Positions 1-10,475 of a DNA stretch of 64,000 nucleotides are shown one piece after another (position 1 is the stretch's first letter; every line of letters starts with the position of its first letter). Both the position numbers and the translations under genes were made by a program. The notes beneath the pieces are model-generated. The model saw only the letters and a list, made by a program, of their open reading frames with translations, was not told the DNA's origin and ran no database searches. Origin of the DNA: Phymatolithon calcareum (taxonomy: Eukaryota; Rhodophyta; Florideophyceae; Hapalidiales); NCBI GenBank assembly GCA_977006965.1, contig OZ345377.1, positions 310,001 through 374,000 of the forward strand, read 5' to 3'.

Positions 1-2000
1 GACTACTATTGAAAGTTACTAACGCTTCTGCAGACGCATGGGAAACTCAGTTGCTTCTCAATTTGCTATAGGACCATGCTGGGTGTCTGCAGTGGTTTGT
101 CAATGGCGGATGCAACACAGTCAGGAGGGGTATCAAGAACTACCTTTGATCCATAGACGGGCCTCGAGGGGGAAACATAAGCCAGTCTGTTGAGGGGGGA
201 AATTGTAGATTTTTATTTTAGAAGCCCTCAACGCCGGTATTCACCAACACCAGAGCAGCTTCCCGTTGATACTGCCATCTCATTACCCAATCAGATCACA
301 TTACACTATCATTTCTTCTAACATATGGATTTCCAGTGCTAAAAGTTTGTCAATCGCCGTTTTCGTCCCTTTTTCCCAAGATTCTTCTGCTCTTGGACTT
401 GTCAAATTTCGTTGTAGAGTTTTCAGATTCTCTTCTGCGACCTCGTTGAAATGTTCAACGTACGAATCTGCTCTTCGTGGTGGGAAGCGGCCGAAGAACC
501 ACTTAACTGCTAGGAGTCGGTGTTTCCTGGATCGAATTTGGAGTACAGGGCTTACTTTCTCCTTAGTGTCCACGGTAATTTTTCTCTCTTTTTCTTCTTC
601 CTTTTCAATCCATTCCTGTCGTCGGCGGTGGCTCTCGTGTTTGTGGGTCACCAGCCCTCGTACGGCTCGCTCGGTACTGCCTCTTAGGAGCTCATGCTCC
701 TGCAGATAGCGGATATCCATCTCTGCTTGCTGTATGTCCCCTTCTTTTCCAGCGTAATTTTCTTCCTTCTCGATTTCGTCCTTCCCTCGTATAAGCCTCT
801 GTGCGAAGTGCTCTCCGAGTTGCGCTCTTCTTATCTTTGGTGGAGTAATTCTACAGAGGGCTCGCATTCGGGCGTGCAATCGTTTCGCGTAGTTACCGAA
901 GGCAACAGAGTAGAACAAACCCTCCGCTTGGTTGATCTGCGCTTCGACTGAGTTTGTCCATGGTGTGAGGTGTATCGGCCAGTCTGTTGAATGTGACTCA
1001 AATATGGAATGAGGGACATGTATTTTGGATTTCCTTGCCGCCCAGGTCAAGACGTAAGATTCAAACAGTGCATTTAAAGTTTTAGCACAAAACATAATCA
1101 TCACAAAGCAACTCACATCGCTATCAATCTGTTAGGAAAGAACGGAAAAGGCTCATAAGCATTTGGAAAGCGGGTTGCATTATTTAAGAGCAGTGAAATG
1201 CTCCAGGAAAGAGGCGTTCACAACTGTATTGCACGTCTGAGCACCTCCATGTCCCAACTTTGAAGTCAGAGATAAGCGCCCTCGAGAAGACAAGAAGAAA
1301 GGGATCTCAGGTGACTCTGTTTCGCATACTGCTGCGTGTTTCTCACAACGTTGACGCAAAATAGGGTACAGCCTGACTGGCTCTGGTTGGGGAACAGCAC
1401 CGATCTATAGATTCGGAAAGGTACAAATGCCACAGCACCCGAGCACTAGAGTGAGCGGGAGAAGCCGGGCGAAGTATCAGAAAGTCTTTGTTGGCTCAGT
1501 GCTCCTTAGGAATCACAAGGAGAGAAGTGTCCAGTGCAGGCGTCGCGCCATTCCCCTGTCCCAGTTTGGGAAGAAGAAGAAGAAATGGAGATTTTTTTTT
1601 AAAAGTTACCAACGCATCAGCAGACGCTTGGGACAACTTTGCAATTTCCAGACTTGTGTCTTCCATTGTATCCCTTTTTTCAGTCGAAAAAATAGAGTGT
1701 CGTAAGGAATCACCCCTCTTCTTCTCGTCTCCCCAGTTGGGGAAGCCAGTGGTCATTACGGATCACTACGACTATATTCTTGAACATCACGTGGACCTTC
1801 GTAAGATTCTACATGGCTGAGCAAGCGAAAGAAAATGAAGTTTTTTTTGTTCTGAACTATTTCTTAAGTTTTGCGACAATCCACCATCTGCAATTTGAGT
1901 CGTCCATAGAACACTGTCTGCAGTACTTATTTTTTGCATAAAATGTGTAGATAAGGCTGTGCATGCCGACGAGGTCGACCTCATCTCGTTGAAAAACTTG
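1..2000. repeat. Decayed segmental repeat, paralogous to 25.06-26.40 kb
   Basis: The sequence outside the LINE at 194-977 matches 25.06-26.40 kb for most of its length. Shared landmarks are the block beginning acgcttctgcagacgc, the block around gaatgtgactcaaatatgga (about 988 and 25260), and the block around aaaagttaccaacgcatcag (about 1601 and 25869). A short end piece with gatgaggtcgacctcat or its variants also recurs near 41.56 kb. Many overlapping short reading frames exist but none resembles a known protein. I read it as non-coding flank of the triplicated locus. Confidence 0.75.
194..977 (-). mobile_element. 5'-truncated LINE, C-terminal coding part and 3' end
   Basis: The insert is flanked by a perfect 13-bp direct repeat, gccagtctgttga, at 181-193 and 978-990. 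The paralogous empty site, with a single copy, is at 25250-25262. The minus strand encodes a LINE C-terminus: an AEGLFYSVAFGNYAKRL segment, a charged Glu/Lys-rich linker, and a closing motif RKHRLLAVKWFFGRFP. The same architecture recurs in the LINE pieces at 18.0 and 46.2 kb. The 3' end lies at the low coordinate, where the reverse complement reads an AATAAA-containing tail. The reading frame runs past the element at both ends by chance. Reverse transcriptase is not included in this truncated copy. Confidence 0.85.
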
Positions 2001-2202
2001 TGGGTTTCTTCTTCTTCTGGCAACAACTCCGTTTTCAACACAATCCAATGCAGTAGCGAAGAAAACACATAATCGAACCTCTCGCAGTTGGCACAACACT
2101 TCATTCGCTCGCGACCAACGCACTGCAGTCCGCATATCACCTCACTGCATCATCGCTCACCCTCCCGGTTCTTCTTCTCGGTCTCCGCACGGCGAACCCC
2201 GC

Positions 2203-2467
2203 ATGAGGCAGACCAAACTGAGGCTCTTTACGTTCCTTCTGCTCGGTCTTCTCATGAGTGACGCGACAGCGGCTGCACTGAGTGGCCTTTCCGTCAATCC
2301 TGGAATGGAGATCATGCTTCAAGTCGGACGTGAACGAGATAAACTCAAGGTGTTTGTTTCAACTAGCTGTAATTGTCCCCAACAGTCCACGGCGTATCTC
2401 AGAAATTGCTGGACTGCAAATCCGGTTGGTTACCAACTCGACGCATCGTGTCCCGTTCTCGACTGTG
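2203..2467 (+). pseudogene. Small secreted Cys-rich protein gene, copy A, 5' part, split by Gypsy element 1
   Basis: The frame starts at ATG 2203 and encodes a signal peptide (basic start, then FTFLLLGLLM, likely cleavage after the ATAA stretch). A short domain follows, with a Cys-rich tail containing CNCPQQST and PVLDC. A Gypsy LTR starts at 2468 and breaks the frame after the TGT codon of that last Cys. The rest of the frame resumes after the element (7982-8031), so the uninterrupted protein would be roughly 105 residues. Paralogues are at 28.2 kb (broken) and 43.75 kb (open for 89 residues). The family is unknown to me; small secreted Cys-rich proteins may be effectors, peptides or structural secreted proteins, and nothing here decides which. 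Confidence 0.75.
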
Positions 2468-2765
2468 TGTGCAAAAATGCGGTGCCTTCCATTTACTGAA
2501 GGTGTGTGCTCGAGCGACTTATATACCCCTAGATGAGTGAAGCTAACCATGAAGACACGTGTGGTCTCACATGCTGGGTGTCGGTTGCTACTAATCGTTA
2601 TGATCGCCTAACCGGCACTATCTTGGTAATGCTGATGATCTTGACTGTTTAGACACAGTGCGAATACGATACCGAACGTTAGAAGTATCGTATGGCCAAG
2701 GAAGCTCTTAACTCACATAGTCATTATGCGAGAAGAGTAAACGGTAAGTTTGCTCGATGAGTATA
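2468..2765 (-). repeat. 3' LTR of Gypsy element 1
   Basis: This is a direct repeat of 7678-7976. It begins tgtgcaaaaatgcgg and matches its partner throughout by eye. The exception is the inner end, which reads gatgagtata here and gatgagctaca in the partner: one substitution, one missing base and a nearby change. Confidence 0.93.
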
Positions 2766-2768
2766 TTC

Positions 2769-4377
2769 CCCTGTCAGAGGTGAGTTTCAGTGCTTGCTTG
2801 GCACGAATAACAATCGCTTTCGATAGCGATTTGCGAGCAAGAAGTTTAGAAACGAGTTTAGGAACATCTTGATAGACAAGTTCCAAAGGCTCCAACGTGT
2901 CGTCAGAGTGAGGCATCTCGCGCCAACGTACATGAACATAAAGCTTGCCCTCGTGATCCTCTATTCCCATTAGTTTTTCGACCGGCGTTCCGCGTTCGGA
3001 AGAGAGGACATGCGGGAGAATCGCGTCGGTATTGAGGGCCTTGTCACAGTAGAATCGTAGACGACACGCATGAATATCATCCGTCGTTCCATTGCGTAAG
3101 TCTTCCACGGTGAACACGAAATCGCTCAGCGCTTTGATGACTCGTTTGGGTCCCGTCCAGCGTAGAGCAAGTTTTTTTCCTTTGAAGAGTTCATCTCTGG
3201 CGACTAGAACGAAGTCGCCTTCAGTGAAACGTCGTAGAGAACCTCGTTTGGCTGCCAGTCTTGCGCGTTCACGGTTCGCTTGGAGTGTTGTAGCGACCAC
3301 AGGATGCAGTTCTTGTAGGCGCTTTTGTGCCTTGCCGAAGTTGAGGAATAGCTCTTCCTGTGCTTTGGTGAGGGTTAGAATTGTTCCGGTTGAGGCACTT
3401 TGAATAGCGCTGACAGGTGACTTGGCTTCCTGCCCTGTGAAGATTGTCATCGGAGAAAGACCCTTGCGCTGCGGTGAGGCTGAATGATTCATAGCAGACT
3501 GTACAGTCTGTATCAGGTCCGGCCACTCAGTGTGGTCCATGCGCAACTCAGAAAGTAGAGTGCGAAAAATTCGTAGCACCTCTTTCTTTACCCGCTCAAT
3601 GCCGCCGTTCGACCATGGTGTATATGGTAGTGTGAAATGATGCTTGGCCTTCAGACCGCGAGTCACTAGACGAACTGTCTCGTTTTGGAAGTGAGAGCCA
3701 CCAGCGGACATGAGCGCTGCCGGTGGAGAGAATGCGCTTGACAATTCTAGAATCGCCTGAGCTGCGTTTTCAGAATTCGCTGCTTCGAAGCGAAACAGCC
3801 AAACATAGGATGACAAATCGTCGCACAAAAGTAGCAAGCACTTAAAGCCGGTAGCACTTGGGATCATCTCCAGATAGTCAAATTGGAGAAGATCATTTGC
3901 CTTAGTGCCGTGAAATGCGGGCCCAAATGGGCGCGGCTCTCGGGTACCACGCGCTGTTGACAAGCAGTGGATGCATTGCTGCACGAAATTACGCGCATCA
4001 GAGACGACGGTGTTCCAGAAATAGTTCTTGCGAATAGCATCCGCGGTCGTCTTTGGTCCACGATGTCCTGCCGCTGATGTATGCCCAATGATACAGATGC
4101 GGAGCTGTAGGTCATCCGACTCAACTGGAATCCATACTGCATTGCTCGCGTCACGCCACTGTCCTTGTATCCTAGATAAGCCTTCAGGCTTTGATATGAT
4201 GTGTTTCGTCTGTTCGGACTGAATCCCCGATTCGGAGGGCCACTCAAAATCTTTGTCGGAGGTTGAAACCAGAGGAGGGATGCTGATGAGTCGACGTAAT
4301 AGGGGCGGTGCACTCCATCGCCCTAGGAGATCGGCCCACACATTGTCAGTACCCGATATGTGGTATCAGACGAAATA
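2769..4377 (-). pseudogene. Gypsy element 1 pol 3' part: integrase and chromodomain-like tail
   Basis: This continues the upstream pol frame after an in-frame TGA at about 4363-4365, which sits just before YHISGTDNVWADLLGRW. Downstream of the TGA the integrase has the HHCC zinc-binding domain (numbered from VWADLL: H87, H93, C123, C126). The core follows, with the first Asp in QFDYLE (D155) and the Glu in GGIERVKK (E249). The second catalytic Asp, expected in the S-D-x-G-S-H-F motif, is Ala (SAGGSHF, codon GCT near 3711), which should abolish strand transfer. The C-terminus carries the DDIHACRLRFY motif and a WREMP...TLEPLELVYQDVP segment typical of the chromodomain-like tail of related protist Gypsy elements. 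The exact stop is near the LTR border. Confidence 0.9.
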
Positions 4378-6060
4378 AAACGTCGATAAACTGGCAGCCC
4401 AACGTAGCACCTTCTTTACAGATCCCATAGAAAGGTCTGGTATGAGGCATAGTGGGTCAAAGATGAAGATCAAATTGTTATGGTCGGTATACAAGTTGAA
4501 CCCATGTGGAGTTGCTAAGAGCAAGCGCAAACGCTCACATGATGCCATAACCGCGTACGCCTCCTTTTCCAATATCGCCCATCCCATCTGCGTGGAGTCA
4601 AAACGGCCAGAAATGAACGCGAGGGGCTCATGATTTTGCTCTTCATGAGGCAGTGACAGCTCTGCGTAGGGGACCTGAGTGATGATACCTGACCAAACAC
4701 CATCGCTGGCGTCGGTATATAAGCATAGACGTTTGGAAGGGTCGCGATGCGTAAGAGTGCACTGGTGGGCCAGCGCTGTTTTGCACTGCTCAAAATGCTC
4801 AGTATGTTTTTCTGACCACCCAACAGCCTCAAGGTGTATCTTAGCGACTGCCCGCTTCGTTCGCTTACCGGCGCGGTCATAGACGAGCTCCATGACTTCG
4901 TGGAGTGCAGCGGTGAGATTGGCGAATTCAGGGATAGCAGTTCGAACCCATTGCATAGCGCAGACAAATTGTTGTAAATGGGCCCCTGTTGTTGGAGTTT
5001 CCATGCTTAGTAGTCCCTCAAGCCGCTTCGGGTCAAATCGTATACCCTTGGAATTGATGATTCTGCCACACCAGCAAACCGAACGACCAAACAATATGCA
5101 TTTCATCGGATGAAGTTTCAGCTCATGTTTCTTGCACTTCTTGAGGAATATCTCAATATACTTCAAGAGCTTCGTGATATTCGCTGCATGTAGTAGTATA
5201 TAATCCAGCCATCCTAGGTAATTTTTGGCAAAAATCGGATTGAAGATGGCGGACAGTGACGAATGCAAGTGAGAAACGGCATTTGAGCGATGTAACACTC
5301 GTGCAGGAGTGAATACTCCTTCAGGAGTCACTAAAGACTGACATTCCTGGCATTCGGCCGCTAATGGTAGCTGCCAGTAAGCGTGGGAAAGGTCAAATTT
5401 GGAGTAGCAGGTGGACCCTTGGAGCGAGTGTAGCTCATTTTCAAGGTTCGGCATTAGGTATGCATGCTTCAAGGTGTACTTGTTAACCCCTCGAAGGTCA
5501 GCGGTGAAACGCCATTGCACGGTCTCCGTTTTCAGTACGAGTAGAGGTGTGGATGCCCACGAAGCAGTAGTGTTGGGATATGCCATGCCTTTCTGACACA
5601 AAGAGTCAGGAAAAGTGCCAAAGAACTCTCTCTGATATTGAGAGTAGTTCCTTAGTTTCGCCTTAATTTGAACAGAATCAGGTGTCAGTCGGATTTCCAA
5701 AGGGGGGATATCAGCTGGTGGTCCAGAAGAGAGCCGTGTACGAAAGACATTGATGTGTTCGTGGACAATTGACGTGAGCTTGTCATGATGATCGTCCTTA
5801 AGTCCGTTATCCTTCGCTTGCTGTAGCATTTCCGCGACAGCGTTCATGACTTCATGCGACTGGTCTATGTCGACTGGGTCCAAAAATGCCGGATCGGGGA
5901 AAGGGTCTTCATCCTTGCGAGCCTCAAGGCAATTAACTCGCAGACGAGAAGGGTCTAGATTAAAGCTTTGCTTAAATGCTGGTGTGGCATGCGTCTTGTC
6001 TGGAGCCGTGCCAAACTGGGTGATCGATGTCATTAAGCGACTTACATATCCTGAAGTCAT
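4366..6060 (-). pseudogene. Gypsy element 1 pol: reverse transcriptase and RNase H
   Basis: The 564-residue frame opens at ATG 6060. Reverse transcriptase runs from about residue 120 to 350: VQWRFTADLRGVNK is the fingers motif and KFDLSHAYWQLPL carries the first catalytic Asp (D223). The paired Asp motif reads WLDY (residues 284-287) instead of WLDD, so one metal ligand is replaced by Tyr and polymerase activity should be lost. RNase H follows with its acidic residues at LYTDASD (450), LEKEAYAV (about 498) and LYTDHNNL (526). The frame closes at a TGA after STFYFV, in the middle of the RNase H to integrase linker. Protease lies upstream in another frame. Confidence 0.92.
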
Positions 6061-6073
6061 GTCTGTGGTTGGG

Positions 6074-7156
6074 TTACCACTTCCGCGCAGTCTGTGCCAT
6101 CAAGATTGTCTCTGTTTTGCTCCAGTAGTCGATGCGTAGGTGCTGTAAGACTGGGCGCCCAATAAGTATAGGTTCTCCTGTCATTTTGTCATCTGAAATC
6201 AAGTAAGAGATGTTCTTCATAGCCATGCTTCCAACGCGTAATTGAAGAGTAGTTCTTGCAACCTCAAAAGTTCGCGAAAACGTGAATTCACATTTTTGGT
6301 CCTTCTTTTGTAGAGCAACCTTCAACACAACTGGCTTGATAGCTCGAATGCGACCAATGCCGGTCATGGCCGCTTTCTCCGCCACAGTAGGACAAATTAA
6401 AGTTTCGTCGCTTCCATCATCAAATCGGGCAATTGTGCGCAACGAAACTTCACCGTCGGACAATATAGCCTGTACTGCGCGATTGCAGTTGTTTTTCTTA
6501 TTTCCGATACGGCTTACGCCGCCATAGGATTTCCGTTCACCCGTCTTAGAGCGAGTGCGACTAGAGATGGGGTCAGCAACTAGCGCAGCAGCTGCAGCCG
6601 CCGCTTTGTAAGCCATTTTCTTGCGATAGTCAGCTTTGTACTGAGATTTCTGCTCTTTGGTAGCCCAATCACAGTCAGTGATGAAATGAAGTCTGTCATC
6701 TTCAGGTAGACGTTCCTGGCAAGCCGGATGTGGGCAAAGAGGAGGAGTCTTTTTCGTCTTTAGTTTCGATGAGGATGTCGTTGTAACATTGGTCTCGGAC
6801 ACAGAGGAGCGATTGCGGGAAGTTCTACTGCCACTTCCGCTATTTCGAGGACGCCCACAGCCACCTCCGTCGCTGGAACCATTCGGAAGTTCTCCTTGGT
6901 TTCGACGCTTACGAGGTCCATTATCGACCAACTGGAATGTTTCGGCAAGCTTGGTCGCGTGGGCAAAGAAGCCTTGGAAATCTTTCCGCAGCGAGTAATG
7001 ACTGACGTCGAGGTCATCATTCAGACGGGATTGTAAAGATGCGGGGAGAATTTGGGAGAGGACATGCTGGACAGCTACCTTAGGCGCATCTTGTAAAATC
7101 CAGTTCAGACCATGCTGTCGAAGCAAACTGTGGTAGGATACGAATAGTGCTTCCAT
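6074..7156 (-). pseudogene. Gypsy element 1 gag C-terminal part and protease
   Basis: This 360-residue frame is shifted relative to both neighbours. Residues 1-80 continue the gag capsid-like region. A Ser/Arg/Gly-rich linker follows, then an unusual zinc-knuckle-like motif C141-x4-C146-x10-H157-x4-C162. A retropepsin-type active site appears as FDDGSD (about 245-250), where the classical family has D-T/S-G. The C-terminal GRPVLQHLRIDYW is typical of the end of Gypsy protease. Element 2 shows the same order with DQGAD. Whether the frame changes at about 7105-7156 and 6060-6074 are mutations or programmed shifts cannot be told from one copy. Confidence 0.85.
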
Positions 7157-7602
7157 TCTTGAGGTAGCGCTGCGGTCTTGCTTACTACGACATCAAGCGT
7201 TGAGAGAGTGATAGTCTCCATGCTTGTCTCCGCCTTCTTGTCCAGAAATACGCGAAGTTCTTCGTCGGTGAGAGCTTCATATGAATCAACCTTATTCCTG
7301 GTGGTACTTTTGATGAGACCCATGGCAAGAACGAAAAGTATCCATTCCGAATCGACGAAAAATTTTAGAGCGACAGGACTTGCGGGTTCGGTTGATTCGG
7401 CAGGAGCTATCTGACGGTGTCGAGCATCGACTTCAGTTATGTACTGATCGTACTTTCTCAAAAATCGTCGAACACTTTCCGAGTCGCTCTTGCTGAGGGT
7501 TGGATAATTCAAACTTTTCGTGATGATGTTTTGAGTTCGGATGGTCACTCCGGAGAGTTGGGATGCAGATGGAGAAGGTGCTCCATCCGCTGGATCTGGC
7601 AT
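7105..7602 (-). pseudogene. Gypsy element 1 gag, N-terminal part
   Basis: The first ATG inside the element is at 7602 (MPDPADGAPS). The frame is open upstream to the LTR but lacks an ATG there. The frame ends at 7105 and overlaps the next gag frame by about 50 bases. The region SLNYPTLSKSDSESVRRFLRKYDQY and the Glu/Asp-rich helices after it fit a gag capsid N-terminal domain, with the typical start of a line such as 'LSKSD..SVRRFL'. No catalytic residues are expected. Confidence 0.7.
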
Positions 7603-7677
7603 TTCGGGGTGAATCGAAAGCAAAACTCGAACAATGAATTTGTGGGTGGTTGACCGTAAATTTCGTGGATTGATCAA

Positions 7678-7976
7678 TGTGCAAAAATGCGGTGCCTTCC
7701 ATTTACTGAAGGTGTGTGCTCGAGCGACTTATATACCCCTAGATGAGTGAAGCTAACCATGAAGACACGTGTGGTCTCACATGCTGGGTGTCGGTTGCTA
7801 CTAATCGTTATGATCGCCTAACCGGCACTATCTTGGTAATGCTGATGATCTTGACTGTTTAGACACAGTGCGAATACGATACCGAACGTTAGAAGTATCG
7901 TATGGCCAAGGAAGCTCTTAACTCACATAGTCATTATGCGAGAAGAGTAAACGGTAAGTTTGCTCGATGAGCTACA
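7678..7976 (-). repeat. 5' LTR of Gypsy element 1
   Basis: This 299-bp copy starts tgtgc and ends gctaca on the plus strand, so it has TG...CA ends. The outer end is followed by the target duplication ctgtg at 7977-7981. In the element's orientation the LTR runs from 7976 down to 7678, and gag follows immediately. Confidence 0.93.
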
Positions 7977-7981
7977 CTGTG

Positions 7982-8031
7982 TTCGGAATTGCACACAGCG
8001 ATATTGCGTCGATGTGCTCAAGTTCTCGTGA
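7982..8031 (+). pseudogene. Secreted Cys-rich protein gene, copy A, 3' remainder
   Basis: Removing the Gypsy element and one copy of ctgtg joins this stretch in frame to the 5' part. It would add about 16 codons containing two more Cys and end at TGA 8029-8031. The paralogue at 43751 stops earlier, at a TAG that falls where this copy has CGG, so the longer C-terminus was probably ancestral. Confidence 0.6.
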
Positions 8032-10170
8032 CGTCTACGCTTCGCAGACGGTACTATATCCTTCGAAAGCAGAGTTTTTTGTCCGGAAGAACAACGTCAA
8101 TTGTCTCCCTCCACGAGCGACTGCACAAATTGAACGAGGGATTTGAAAATTTTCATCGTTTTGAAGGCGCCCAAAATGAGGTTCTCGGCATTGAACAGGA
8201 TGGCGTAGAGTGCCTACACGCGACGTCAATGATTGATTGCCATCGGCAATGAAATCCGGATAGCACTTTTTCCAAACGTATGTTTTAGAAGATATGTCGA
8301 ACAGTGCCATGGCTGAAAGCGTGTCGAGTGTCCACAAGTGTAGATGGCGCCGTTTCGAATTCAAGGAGTAACGCGATTGAGAAGACAAGAAACAAAAGTA
8401 CCTCAAGTGACTCCTTTCGGCAGACAGTTGCGTGTTCTCGTGACCGTTTGAGGAAGTTCGGAGACATTCTGATTGACTCTGAATGGCCAACACCTCAATC
8501 TACATCGCTGTTGACCAGATTCGGAATGGTACAAATGCGGCAGCACTCGAGAACCACGTTAGGTCCGACGGCAGTCGGCAGAAGAATCAGCAAGGTGTGG
8601 TAGGCTCAATGCTCCTTTGGGAGCGGACGGAGAGAAGTGGCCGGTGTAGGCGCTGCGCTATGCCCGATCCCCGTTTTGGGCAACCAGTGGTTGTAGCCGA
8701 TCACCACGACTAACTAGTGTGCGACGACATTGTTGAACAGCACGTGGACTTTTGCGACGTTCTACAAAGCTGAGTTCGCGAAATGTAATAAATACTTTTC
8801 TTGCTCTGCACTTCTCATTGCCGTTTTGCGACACTAGAAGCATCGGCGATGAGAAGAAGACATTATGTGGGGCGGTTTTCCTTGAGTATTCGCCTTGAAG
8901 AAACAGAAGAATATTCTTGGATAATGAAAGAAAATTCGAAAGCTAAGAACGATGCTAAGCACTTGAAGAGCGATGAAGAGAAACAAACCTTCCAAAAATA
9001 ATATTGAAGAAAGGATGGAGAGAAGAAATGCTTAACAGGGCCTAGATGAGAGGTCGACAGAGATCTAGTACCTAAGCGAAGGGACTTCATGTCTGAATAT
9101 GTAAGGCTGATATTCCTTGAATGGTACTCCCCCGTTGGTAGAGGCCAATAATGGCACAGAGAAGCCGATAATCTCCAATGTCGCGGACAGAAGACCTTAG
9201 CTGAACACGAAGGTGAGCCAAAGGTTTTGAGCGCAGGTTGTGGAATTGGTAGGTGAAATGTAATAAGAGTACCAAACACTGGTACTTGCAAATTCGGCTA
9301 CAGGGTCACCGGGTAGTCTAGCGATCGCTTTTGAGTATTTCGTACTCGCGTCAGTCGAAACTTGAAAACCCATCATTGACTGTACAAGTGCACTTGTTCT
9401 TGGAGCGTACAGTTATGTTGACGATGACCATGAAGCACAAAAAGCTCAAGACCATTGCCATAAGGAGATCCTAGTTTTCTTCAATGAGTCGTCGCAATAG
9501 CGACAAATAATATCGAAATTATTTCGCTCCACGCCCTTAAACCGATTTTTTGATCATTGGCGGTAAAGATTGCTCGAACTCAGTCGACCGACGGGACGAC
9601 TAAAGTACGGCGATGACGTGAAAAAAACAAGATTGTTGGACAGCTTGCAGTCTCTTTAAAAAAGAATGACAACAGGAAAGGAAAGCCTTTCTCAAACTGC
9701 TGAAATCCGCACAAAGTGGTATCTAGAATGCATAATTTGAGATAGAGCATATGGGCGCGGTGCCTAAGAAGTTATGCGCTCTTGATTGGATCACAATTAG
9801 ATTTTTGAGCTTCACTTTGCTTATGACGAAGAAGAAATGTAGATTTTTATTTAAATGTTACCAACGCAGAAGCAGACGCTTGGGGCAACTCTGCAATTTC
9901 CAGACTTGTGTCTAGCGTTTTGCTTATGACGAGCGGAAAAAGATATGGATTGACTGCTCCGACCTGAAAGCGGGGCAACCAGCGGACCAGCTTAAGAAGA
10001 GGATTTCAACAAAACCTGCGCTCTTTGGACCTGGGAAGGTCCGGCTTGTTCCGTCTAATCGACCTGTTCTCTCTCGACAATAGAAGTAATACTATTTTTG
10101 AAGACAAACCCTACAATATAATTGGTTGATTTTCCGGAATGTTGAAAGTACAGCACGGCCTTGCAGAGAT
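8032..10170. repeat. Non-coding part of copy A between the secreted-protein and PWWP genes
   Basis: It aligns with 44.04-47.57 kb (copy C, interrupted there by two LINEs) and in pieces with 28.5-29.8 kb (copy B). Conserved landmarks are gattgccatcggcaat near 8236 and the 14-bp palindrome acaagtgcacttgt near 9384. I see short open frames but none with recognisable domains or a consistent frame between copies. The LINE tail at 9830-9918 lies inside it. Confidence 0.7.
9830..9918 (-). mobile_element. LINE 3' tail (89 bp), shared by copies A and C, absent in B
   Basis: The insert is flanked by tttgcttatgacga at 9816-9829 and 9919-9932 (14 bp). It starts agaagaaatgtagatttt on the plus strand, which is the reverse complement of an AATAAA-bearing LINE 3' end. 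Copy C has it at about 47.23-47.33 kb. Copy B has a single gtgcttatgacaag at about 29.55 kb and no insert. Confidence 0.7.
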
Positions 10171-10175
10171 TTCAC

Positions 10176-10183
10176 TATAAAAG
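10176..10183 (+). promoter_or_regulatory. TATA box of PWWP gene, copy A
   Basis: TATAAAAG sits in the context cactataaaagcggctgg, about 300 bp before the ATG. The same context recurs at 47579 (copy C), 29805 (copy B pseudogene) and 58621. Confidence 0.7.
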
Positions 10184-10475
10184 CGGCTGGATCTCAGATT
10201 GCGCTCACCGTCGGTGACCCCATCGACTCAAAGTGTCACCCAAGAACAATTCGACCTTCCCAACCATCTGACATCTGCAGCGCTAACGCATCGCAGTTGT
10301 TTTCGTCGCATCCAATATATTTCCACTCCTCTGCTATCTAACCTGACCTGCATTCAATCCCGTTGCTCCATCTCCCTGCTCTTTGCGCCACACTCCTCCC
10401 CGACGCACCGGTGTACCTGGCGTCTTCTCGCCGATACGTTCCATCTCGTCGCAACCTTCAACAACGGCCCCAAGT

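Larger units (their letters stand above)
2468..7976 (-). mobile_element. Ty3/Gypsy LTR retrotransposon, element 1 (complete but defective)
   Basis: LTRs lie at 2468-2765 and 7678-7976, and the 5-bp target duplication ctgtg lies at 2463-2467 and 7977-7981. The element is inserted in the secreted-protein gene; the empty site is seen in the copies at 28.48 and 44.02 kb. Coding is on the minus strand in the order gag, protease, reverse transcriptase, RNase H, integrase, chromodomain-like tail, which is the Ty3/Gypsy order. The LTRs look identical apart from the last few bases, so insertion is recent. Yet the coding region has two frame changes, an in-frame TGA, and substitutions of one catalytic Asp in reverse transcriptase and one in integrase. 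It could only have moved with proteins supplied in trans. A purine-rich tract (rc of about 2766-2780) precedes the 3' LTR. Confidence 0.93.

Noticed and set aside
10126-10341. A short frame upstream of the PWWP gene as a separate gene or longer N-terminus
   Set aside because: It spans the TATA box, and the PWWP domain begins at the chosen ATG.
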